A DNA stretch of 64,000 bases, from the NCBI RefSeq assembly GCF_001314995.1, contig NZ_CP012938.1, positions 558,001-622,000 of the forward strand, given 5' to 3'. Positions 29,809 through 36,471 of the stretch are shown one piece after another. Below the pieces are notes generated by a model. That model had not been told where the DNA came from and did no database searches. It worked only from the letters and a program-made list of their open reading frames with translations. Within the stretch, counting starts at the first letter, position 1. Every line of letters starts with the position of its first letter. The position numbers and the translations under genes are program-made. The DNA is from Bacteroides ovatus (GTDB taxonomy: Bacteria; Bacteroidota; Bacteroidia; Bacteroidales; Bacteroidaceae).

Positions 29809-29948
29809 TTATAGTTGTGCTTTTAGGTTGTTGTATTTGAAGTAAAGTTACTCATTTTTAGTGGAATAGGCAAATTTTGAGAGCAGATGTTCGGGCGTAT
29901 TCATAAAAGAATTGATAATAATAGAATGCCGATTCTTGAAATTTATTG

Positions 29949-29956
29949 TATCTTTG
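29949..29956 (+). promoter_or_regulatory. -7 promoter box of the AAA/nuclease gene
   Basis: TATCTTTG, an exact TAnnTTTG match, 32 bases before ATG 29989, showing that this gene has its own promoter within the cassette. Confidence 0.7.
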
Positions 29957-29988
29957 TTTATGTTTCACGTTAAAAGCATAGAAAGAGG

Positions 29989-31548
29989 ATGGAAGGAACA
30001 TTCAGACGCTATCCGATAGGGATACAGAGTTTCGAGAGACTACGCAATGATAATTGTGTGTATATTGATAAGACAGAGTTGATTTATCGTTTGGCTAATT
30101 CGGCTAAGGCTTGTTTTCTTAGCCGTCCCCGACGCTTTGGAAAGAGTCTGTTAGTTTCCACTCTTGCAGCCTATTTCTCTGGTAAAAAAGACCTGTTTAA
30201 GGGTCTGATGATGGAACAGTTGGAGAAAGACTGGACGGTTTATCCCGTGTTGCATATTGATTTCAGTATCAGTAAGTATATGAATGCGGGAATGCTGCGC
30301 TCCGCTATCAACAATCGCTTGGTGGAATGGGAACGAATTTACGGATGTGACACGAGCGAAGACACTTTCAGTCTCCGTCTGAAAGGTATTATCAAACGTG
30401 CTTACGAGCAGAGCGGGCGTCAGGTTGTGTTACTTGTAGACGAATATGATTCTCCTATGTTGGATAGCAACAACAATGAGGAGTTGCAAGCTGAAATACG
30501 TGGCATCATGCGCGACTTTTTCAGTCCGTTGAAAGCGCAGGGAGAATATCTTCGTTTTCTTTTTCTGACCGGTATCAGTAAATTTAGTCAGATGAGCATC
30601 TTTAGTGAATTGAACAATCTTCAGAACATAAGTATGCAAGATGCTTATAGTGCCATTTGCGGTATAACGGAAAATGAATTGCGTACACAGTTGGAAGAAG
30701 ATATAAGAAGGATGGCCGAGGCGAACGGTGAAACGTATGATGAGGCGTGTATGCATCTGAAGCAACAGTATGATGGGTATCATTTCAGTGAAAATAGTGA
30801 AGACATTTACAATCCGTTTAGTTTGTTTAATGCATTTGCTCAAAAGAAATATGCCAATTTCTGGTTCTCTACCGGCACTCCCACTTTCCTGATAGACATC
30901 TTGCAGCAAAGCGATTTCGATATTCGTCAACTGGATGGCGTTTCGGCTACTGCCGAGCAGTTTGATGCACCTACCAATGTCATTACAGACCCGCTTCCGG
31001 TACTTTACCAAAGCGGTTATCTCACTATCAAAGAGTATGACCGGGATTTTCAGATCTATACATTGGCTTATCCTAACAAAGAAGTTCGGAAAGGCTTTAT
31101 CGAATCATTAATGCCGGCTTATGTGCATTTGCCTGCTCGCGAGAATACATTTTATGTAGTATCGTTTATCAAAGACTTACGGGTCGGCAATCTGGATCAA
31201 TGTATGGAGCGGATCAAATCATTTTTCGCCTCTATCCCCAATGATATGAATAATAAGGAGGAGAAACACTATCAGACCATCTTCTACCTCCTGTTCCGGT
31301 TGATGGGGCAATATGTGGATGCAGAAGTAAAGAGCGCTGTTGGCAGGGCTGATGTTGTGATAAAGATGCAGGAGGCTATCTATGTATTCGAATTCAAAGT
31401 AGATGGTACTCCTGAAGAAGCGTTGGCACAGATCAATAGTAAGCAGTATGCGATTCCTTATCAGGCAGATCATCGGAAAGTCGTTAAAGTGGGAGTTAAT
31501 TTCGACAGTAGTACGCGAACTATTGGAGAATGGGTCATTGAAAACTAG
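29989..31548 (+). CDS. AAA-ATPase-like / PD-(D/E)XK nuclease-like protein (DUF1703 family)
   Basis: A 519-residue protein of the family with an N-terminal AAA-ATPase-like domain and a C-terminal DUF1703 (PDDEXK_9) domain, present in many copies in Bacteroides and Clostridia. The AAA part has YIDKTELIYRLANSAKACFL, Walker A RRFGKSLLVSTLAAYF near 46-62 and Walker B VVLLVDEYDSPM near 145. The nuclease-like end has ADVVIKMQEAIYVFEFKVDG, giving a D...ExK set, and AQINSKQYA. The true role of the family is unsettled; mobile-element-like scatter and possible defence roles have been suggested. Its own promoter and odd placement between DUF4248 and HU suggest insertion into an older cassette. Confidence 0.85.
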   Translation: MEGTFRRYPIGIQSFERLRNDNCVYIDKTELIYRLANSAKACFLSRPRRFGKSLLVSTLAAYFSGKKDLFKGLMMEQLEKDWTVYPVLHIDFSISKYMNAGMLRSAINNRLVEWERIYGCDTSEDTFSLRLKGIIKRAYEQSGRQVVLLVDEYDSPMLDSNNNEELQAEIRGIMRDFFSPLKAQGEYLRFLFLTGISKFSQMSIFSELNNLQNISMQDAYSAICGITENELRTQLEEDIRRMAEANGETYDEACMHLKQQYDGYHFSENSEDIYNPFSLFNAFAQKKYANFWFSTGTPTFLIDILQQSDFDIRQLDGVSATAEQFDAPTNVITDPLPVLYQSGYLTIKEYDRDFQIYTLAYPNKEVRKGFIESLMPAYVHLPARENTFYVVSFIKDLRVGNLDQCMERIKSFFASIPNDMNNKEEKHYQTIFYLLFRLMGQYVDAEVKSAVGRADVVIKMQEAIYVFEFKVDGTPEEALAQINSKQYAIPYQADHRKVVKVGVNFDSSTRTIGEWVIEN

Positions 31549-31559
31549 GGAATGATCTT

Positions 31560-31665
31560 ACATATTCCTACATATTTCCACATATTCCGGTATAATTTGT
31601 ATAATTCGGTGTAATCCGTTTTAATCCGGCATAATCCGGTGTAGTCCGGTGCAATCCGGCAAGTC
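31560..31665 (+). repeat. Two tandem arrays of about 10-bp repeats upstream of the HU-like gene
   Basis: Array A has ACATATTCCT, ACATATTTCC and ACATATTCCG at 31560, 31570 and 31580. Array B has eight units from 31587 to 31665: CCGGTATAAT, TTGTATAAT, TCGGTGTAAT, CCGTTTTAAT, CCGGCATAAT, CCGGTGTAGT, CCGGTGCAAT and CCGGCAAGTC. The period is one helical turn (10 bp, one unit 9 bp). The array ends 15 bases before the TATCTTTG promoter box, so it occupies the upstream activator/operator position. Confidence 0.85.
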
Positions 31666-31680
31666 GTCAACGTGTTGTCG

Positions 31681-31688
31681 TATCTTTG
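31681..31688 (+). promoter_or_regulatory. -7 promoter box of the HU-like gene
   Basis: TATCTTTG, an exact match, gives a leader of about 47 bases to ATG 31742. The phased 10-bp repeats lie immediately upstream. Confidence 0.7.
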
Positions 31689-31741
31689 TTTCATCAACAG
31701 AAAGGGAGAATGTACTTCTTTTCGTAGAAACAAGTTATATT

Positions 31742-32284
31742 ATGGCAACAGTTACAGTTGTGCGCTACAAGCGCAGAAAACGGCTCGGTGATGATAAATC
31801 ACCGATGATGTACCTTCTCAAGCCCAAGGCTGGGGAGTCGAAAATCTATTCAATCGATTCACTGGCACAGGAAATCGAGTCTATCGGGTCGCTTTCGGTG
31901 GAAGACGTGTCGCATGTGATGAAATCCTTTGTCCGTGCGATGAAAAAAGTGCTTGTGGCAGGAAATAAGGTGAAAGTGGATGGACTGGGTATTTTTTATA
32001 CCACGCTGACCTGTCCGGGTGTGGAACAGGAAAAGGATTGTACGGTGAAAAATATCACTCGCATCAATCTCCGTTTCAAAGTCGACAACTCATTGCGTCT
32101 TGCCAATGACAGCACGGCAACTACTCGTGGCGGGGATAATAACATGATGTTCGAATTGTATACGGAGAAGAAGTCCGCTGCCGGAGGAAACGGCGGTGAC
32201 GGCTCCGATGATGATGGTAAAGGTGATGGGGGAGAACCCGGTGGTGGTAGCGGTGGTGGAGAAGCTCCGGATCCGGCAGCATAA
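31742..32284 (+). CDS. HU/IHF-like DNA-binding protein with Gly/Asp-rich tail
   Basis: A 180-residue protein. Residues about 1-125 form a divergent HU-type fold of the kind common in Bacteroides (MATVTVVRYKRRKRL, then ESIGSLSVEDVSHVMKSFVR, then the beta-arm region VLVAGNKVKVDGLGIFYTTL). The C-terminal 45 residues are Gly, Asp and Ser-rich (GGNGGDGSDDDGKGDGGEP...) and probably disordered and acidic. ATG 31742 is chosen because the longer frame from 31649 begins upstream of the -7 box at 31681. It is likely to bend or coat DNA; the repeats next to its promoter are possible autoregulatory sites. Confidence 0.82.
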   Translation: MATVTVVRYKRRKRLGDDKSPMMYLLKPKAGESKIYSIDSLAQEIESIGSLSVEDVSHVMKSFVRAMKKVLVAGNKVKVDGLGIFYTTLTCPGVEQEKDCTVKNITRINLRFKVDNSLRLANDSTATTRGGDNNMMFELYTEKKSAAGGNGGDGSDDDGKGDGGEPGGGSGGGEAPDPAA

Positions 32285-32340
32285 ACCGCTTTGATTGACT
32301 CTGTTCTCAATTTATTAATTTATCATCTCAATCTATTAAA

Positions 32341-32646
32341 ATGTTAGATAAAATTATCGAAATCATCATGACGATTCTGCCTTTTCTGGGCAGTAGCCGC
32401 AAGAAGCGCCAGATGATGGCGCAAGAAGTGAAAGAGTTCAGTGAACTAGTGAAAGACCAGTATACTTTTCTGATGCAGCAGTTGGAGAAAGTGTTGAAGG
32501 ATTATTTCGACCTTAGTTCGAAAGTGAAAGAGATGCACGCGGAGATTTTCTCGTTGAGAGGACAGCTGACGCAAGCTGCGGCTCTGCAGTGTAGCAGCAA
32601 GGAATGTGTGCAACGAGTACAGATGGTCACTGAAACGGAGGGATGA
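32341..32646 (+). CDS. Small protein with N-terminal hydrophobic helix and coiled coil
   Basis: A 101-residue unrecognised protein. The first 17 residues (MLDKIIEIIMTILPFLG) are a short hydrophobic or amphipathic helix, followed by the basic SSRKKRQ stop-transfer-like patch. Residues about 24-80 are a heptad-rich helix (VKEFSELVKDQYTFLMQQLE then KVLKDYFDLSSKVKEMHAEI). The tail has Cys pair CSSKEC. It lies 56 bases after the HU-like gene and four bases before the amidase start, so it is co-transcribed with both. A membrane-linked partner of the amidase (holin- or spanin-like) is possible but unproven. Confidence 0.6.
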   Translation: MLDKIIEIIMTILPFLGSSRKKRQMMAQEVKEFSELVKDQYTFLMQQLEKVLKDYFDLSSKVKEMHAEIFSLRGQLTQAAALQCSSKECVQRVQMVTETEG

Positions 32647-32650
32647 ATTT

Positions 32651-33097
32651 ATGCGAACCATCAATTTGATTGTGATCCACTGTTCCGCCACAAGGGCGGA
32701 CAGGGATTTTACGGAAGATGATTTGGAAGTGTGCCACCGTCGGCGTGGTTTCAACGGGACGGGTTATCATTTTTATATCCGTAAAAATGGAGATATAAAG
32801 ACCACCCGTGAGATTGAACGAATCGGTGCGCACGCAAAAGGACACAACCAGAACAGTATTGGCATTTGTTATGAGGGCGGACTTGACTGCCACGGTCATC
32901 CCGCCGATACCCGTACCGAATGGCAAGTTCATTCAATGCACGTACTGATTCTTACGCTCTTGCGTGATTATCCCGGCTGCCGGGTGTGCGGACATCGGGA
33001 TTTGAGCCCCGATCTGAATGGAAACGGAGAGATTGAACCCGAAGAATGGATTAAGGCATGTCCGTGTTTCGAGGTGAAAGCCGAGTGGGATGGTTAG
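32651..33097 (+). CDS. N-acetylmuramoyl-L-alanine amidase, T7 lysozyme type
   Basis: A 148-residue amidase_2/PGRP-fold zinc hydrolase that cuts the bond between MurNAc and L-Ala in peptidoglycan. Zinc ligands are likely His10 (VIHCSAT), His115 (GHRDLSPD) and Cys137 or 139 (ACPCF); the GYHFYIRKNG strand and HNQNSIGICYEGG loop are typical. Between His115 and the Cys lies DLNGNGEIEPEE, which fits a 12-residue EF-hand calcium loop. No signal peptide is visible, as for phage endolysins that need a holin. ATG 32651 gives the family's normal start; the longer frame from 32606 overlaps the preceding gene. Confidence 0.88.
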   Translation: MRTINLIVIHCSATRADRDFTEDDLEVCHRRRGFNGTGYHFYIRKNGDIKTTREIERIGAHAKGHNQNSIGICYEGGLDCHGHPADTRTEWQVHSMHVLILTLLRDYPGCRVCGHRDLSPDLNGNGEIEPEEWIKACPCFEVKAEWDG

Positions 33098-33100
33098 ATA

Positions 33101-33140
33101 AAATCACCTTCGCTACAACTATCTGTGGCGAAGGTGATTT
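33101..33140 (+). terminator. Terminator at the end of the cassette
   Basis: A perfect 13-bp stem: AAATCACCTTCGC (33101-33113) with its complement at 33128-33140, followed by a weak T tract. It begins four bases after the amidase stop and lies between convergent transcription units. Confidence 0.75.
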
Positions 33141-33200
33141 CGTTAAAAAGGGAAGTTTTGACACATTCTCTTTTTGATTTAGTTATTGCTTTTTGGTATT

Positions 33201-34319
33201 TTACTTGGCAAATTCTTTATATATTTTCAGCAGCGATTCTGCCGTATTCCGCCATGAAAACAACTGGCTACGTTGTATGCCATATTCCACTTGTTGCTGA
33301 TAGAGTGTCTGGTCATTTTCCAGTTGCAGTATTTTTTTTGTAATATCATTGGAGTTGAACGGATCTGCCAGTAAAGCTCCCTCGCCTGCAATTTCGGGCA
33401 TGGCTGATGTGTTTCCCGCAATGATGGGCGTTCCGCAAGCCATTGCCTCCAGCATCGGGATGCCGAAACTCTCGCGAAGCGATGGATAAAGGAATGCGAA
33501 TGCACCGCAATAGAGTGCTACAAGGTCGGTATTCGCAATGTATCCCGGAGCGTGGATATAACTCTTGATTTCTGTAATATTTTCTTCTTCCAATATCCGG
33601 TCGATAACATCTTCCTTGAGGTCGGCAATGAGCAATGGCAGCTTTTGGGTGGATTGTTTCAGATAGTCGCTATATGCTTTCAGCACTCTGGGAGTGTTCT
33701 TCTTAGGGTCGGTGTTTCCCAGAAAAAATAGATAATTGTCTGCATCAATATATTTTCGGGTGATCTCCGGAGCTTTGGGTTGTACATGAAAATGACTATT
33801 GAAACCGTTGTACACGGCTACTAATTGTTCTTTCGGCAGATGCAGCACGTCAAGGATTCGTTCACGCTCAAATTGCGAGACTGTAATAATTTTCTCGCAG
33901 TTGGCCAATACGCGTGGTACTACCATCCGGCGGTAAAACCATCCCATTTCCTGATACCAGGTGAAGCTGGAAGAATGACGCTTTTCTAAATAAATAATGT
34001 CGTGTAGTGTTAGTATTAATGGTACGGGACATTGCAATGGGGCAGTATTGCTTGTGCAGTGCAATAAATCGGGCATGATTTTTTTTACTGCGCGTGGAAG
34101 AGCCACTTGTTCCCAAAGGGGGTAAGTGGGGCATTTTAGTTCGATAATATGCACATTTTCCGATTCTTCCAAGCATCTGTCTTCACCAGGAGTAACGAAG
34201 ATGAAATATTCGTTCTCATGGTCTATTTTTTGCAATTCCCGGATACTTTCAAGAGCAACGAAATCCATTCCGTGTTTATTAGTGCGGAAAATTCGTTGGG
34301 CTTCAATAGCGATTTTCAT
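33201..34319 (-). CDS. Glycosyltransferase family 4, last gene of polysaccharide operon 2
   Basis: A 372-residue GT-B enzyme. The N-terminal part has MKIAIEAQRIFRTNKHGMDF and LILTLHDIIYLEK. The donor domain has YLFFLGNTDPKKNTPRVLKA and SLRESFGIPMLEAMACGTPI, with the E-x7-E pair intact. This is the mannosyltransferase-like branch of family 4, though sugar specificity is inference. It closes the minus-strand operon that begins with the TolC-like gene at 40767, 26 bases after the GT2 gene, and is convergent with the amidase cassette. Confidence 0.9.
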   Translation of the reverse strand: MKIAIEAQRIFRTNKHGMDFVALESIRELQKIDHENEYFIFVTPGEDRCLEESENVHIIELKCPTYPLWEQVALPRAVKKIMPDLLHCTSNTAPLQCPVPLILTLHDIIYLEKRHSSSFTWYQEMGWFYRRMVVPRVLANCEKIITVSQFERERILDVLHLPKEQLVAVYNGFNSHFHVQPKAPEITRKYIDADNYLFFLGNTDPKKNTPRVLKAYSDYLKQSTQKLPLLIADLKEDVIDRILEEENITEIKSYIHAPGYIANTDLVALYCGAFAFLYPSLRESFGIPMLEAMACGTPIIAGNTSAMPEIAGEGALLADPFNSNDITKKILQLENDQTLYQQQVEYGIQRSQLFSWRNTAESLLKIYKEFAK

Positions 34320-34345
34320 TGTTGTTTTCTTGTTATGTTTGATTT

Positions 34346-35539
34346 CTATTTATGGTGTTCACCATGCTCCGTATGGATAAACTTTTTATTGGCTCCTTTC
34401 AATTTAAATAAGTTACCAATCATAGTAACAGCCAGCATAGGCATTTTGGTGATTGCTTTCCCTACCTGTTTGGTAAATAGTCTGCCGCCCGGTACGGGTA
34501 GCGTCATGGCCGCTACTTGTGCAGCCGACAATATCCACCATTTGATGGCTATCATCCATTCGTTGCTGCCATTGCATAGGCTCAATATAAGGCCGATAAC
34601 GGTAAAGACAAAGGTCAAGCCGAATACTCCTGCCAACTGAATCAATCGTGGCGGAAGCATCCATTGGCATATCTTGTCGCAGTAATCGAAATTTCCTTGT
34701 ATGAATGCTTTAGGCAAGTGAGGCAGCGAAGCGCGGAGTGCACCGAATTGTGCTGCTATCCAGCGTTTGCGCTGGTTACTGATAGCCTCTTTCTTTTGTG
34801 TTTTCTCGTCAAACACAAGCAGGTCGGGCAGATAAACGGTATAGATGCGCTGTTGCAGGAGCATGGCTTCCAATTCTTTGTCTTCACCTGCTGTCTGGAG
34901 ATATTTCACATTCTGATGAAACCATTCTGCTTCGAATGCCATTCCCGAACCGGATAGTCCGGCAGAAAGTCCTATAGCGTTATGTCCGCTGCGGAAGAAT
35001 CCATTGTTTATTTCTTCGCTGGCGCTGTCGAGTACGGAAATGTCTGTGTTCAGATTCTTTCCTGTACGGTGTGCCTGTACGGATTTTATGCCGCTGTCAA
35101 AAACACGGTTGATGGTAGACAGGAAATCGGGCGTGATCATGTTGTCGGCATCCATGATGACTACAATGTCGAATGCATTTGTATCAATGGAATCCATGGC
35201 CATTGCCAGTGCTTTGGCTTTCGAACTTTCCTTATAATTTGCCATCAACAGGCGGATGGGAAGGGCTGCCAGAGCGTCGTTTGTTTCCGGTCGCATCTGA
35301 TCGGAAATGACTATGATCTCATAGAGTTCCTTCGGATAATCCTGTTCAAGAAAGCTCTGTATGGAAGCAACAATCACGCGGTCCTCCTTGTAGGCGGGAA
35401 AGAGCACGACGATGCGTCGTAGCGTACGGGCTTCGGGGTATTGGGGAGCCCGGTAAAACTTGGAGGCAATAGCGTATAGTAATAGGTAGCATACGCAAAA
35501 TACCAGGGGAATGTAGAGAATCCAGTCAATAATGTTCAT
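34346..35539 (-). CDS. Membrane glycosyltransferase family 2
   Basis: A 397-residue inner-membrane GT2 protein with one N-terminal helix (about 7-27), a GT-A domain (VVLFPAYKEDRVIVASIQSF, metal-site VVIMDADNMITPD, acceptor TAGEDKELEAML, then QRKRWIAAQFG as the QxxRW motif) and about three C-terminal helices. QxxRW with the TM layout is typical of processive beta-glycan synthases, so it may polymerise or extend a chain rather than add one sugar. It lies between two other transferases, five bases after the upstream GT2. Confidence 0.9.
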   Translation of the reverse strand: MNIIDWILYIPLVFCVCYLLLYAIASKFYRAPQYPEARTLRRIVVLFPAYKEDRVIVASIQSFLEQDYPKELYEIIVISDQMRPETNDALAALPIRLLMANYKESSKAKALAMAMDSIDTNAFDIVVIMDADNMITPDFLSTINRVFDSGIKSVQAHRTGKNLNTDISVLDSASEEINNGFFRSGHNAIGLSAGLSGSGMAFEAEWFHQNVKYLQTAGEDKELEAMLLQQRIYTVYLPDLLVFDEKTQKKEAISNQRKRWIAAQFGALRASLPHLPKAFIQGNFDYCDKICQWMLPPRLIQLAGVFGLTFVFTVIGLILSLCNGSNEWMIAIKWWILSAAQVAAMTLPVPGGRLFTKQVGKAITKMPMLAVTMIGNLFKLKGANKKFIHTEHGEHHK

Positions 35540-35544
35540 AGTAT

Positions 35545-36471
35545 CTAGAGTTTTTTAAATGTGTTATTGTTAGTATCTGATGAAGACATGAATAGCCCTG
35601 TGCAGACTCCATAATAGGTGGCACAAAACAGGTCGAAACGGCCTTTGAAAGCGAATGACAGACTGTTTTTGCCGGCTGCAATGGTGCTCTGGTAAAGTAC
35701 GGACATCAATCGTTCCATGCCTTTCATATTACGGCGGGCATAGAGCAGGCGATTTCGTGTCAGGAAATAGGTGCGTAGTTTGCTTAGTTGGCCGGTGCTT
35801 TGGCTTTCTTTATGAAAAACAGTGCAACGCGGTTCGTACCATAGCTCGTAGCCGGCACGGGTCATGCTTGTGCTCCAGTCGAGTTCTTCGTAATAAAGGA
35901 AGAAGATTTCCGGCATCATTCCGATTTTTTCGATCACTTCGCGTTTGATAATCATGGCTGCCCCGTGTAGATAGGGGGTAGGATGGGGGGTATCGTAACT
36001 TCCGTCATCGGGACAGTCGAAGCCCAGCATATTGTTGCGCAATGTTATCTTTGTCAGCGGGGTAAATCCTGCAAACTGTATGTGTTGCGGCGGAAAGGCG
36101 AAACGTATTTTAGGAGACACGCCCCCGATTTCCGGACGACTTTCCAATCGTTCCACCAGGTAGGCGATTTCATCGGATTCGATATATGTATCGTTATTGA
36201 TAAGGAAAATGTATTTGCCTTTTGCTGCACGGATGCCAATGTTGTTACCACCGGAAAAACCTCCGTTCTCATTGCTGCGGATACTGATAACCGTTGGGTA
36301 TAATTCGTGTATTTTGGCTGCTTCATCTTCGCGTGAAGCATTGTCTACCACTATGATTTCATAGCTCACAGACTTCAGCTTTTTGTGCAGTGATTCTATC
36401 AGTTCACAGGTGTCTTTGAACCCGTTGTAACAGATGGTAATAAATGATATGTCGGGACTACTGTTTGTCAT
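35545..36471 (-). CDS. Glycosyltransferase family 2 (rhamnosyltransferase-like)
   Basis: A 308-residue GT2 enzyme. ISFITICYNGFKDTCELIES opens the fold, then VDNASREDEA, NGGFSGGNNIGIRAAKG and the DxD-like FLINNDTYIE. The GGFSGGNN block and later LHGAAMIIKREVIEKIG are typical of the RfbF/WcaA rhamnosyltransferase-like branch. There are no membrane helices. Its start overlaps the polymerase stop by four bases (ATGA), showing translational coupling. Confidence 0.9.
   Translation of the reverse strand: MTNSSPDISFITICYNGFKDTCELIESLHKKLKSVSYEIIVVDNASREDEAAKIHELYPTVISIRSNENGGFSGGNNIGIRAAKGKYIFLINNDTYIESDEIAYLVERLESRPEIGGVSPKIRFAFPPQHIQFAGFTPLTKITLRNNMLGFDCPDDGSYDTPHPTPYLHGAAMIIKREVIEKIGMMPEIFFLYYEELDWSTSMTRAGYELWYEPRCTVFHKESQSTGQLSKLRTYFLTRNRLLYARRNMKGMERLMSVLYQSTIAAGKNSLSFAFKGRFDLFCATYYGVCTGLFMSSSDTNNNTFKKL

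Noticed and set aside
31560..31665. CRISPR or VNTR coding repeat
   Set aside because: The period is 10 bp with no spacers, and the stretch is not in an open frame; it fits a promoter-upstream array better.
26495..33097. Intact prophage or integrative element
   Set aside because: No integrase, terminase, capsid, tail, relaxase or attachment-site duplications were seen, only replication-, HU- and amidase-type genes.
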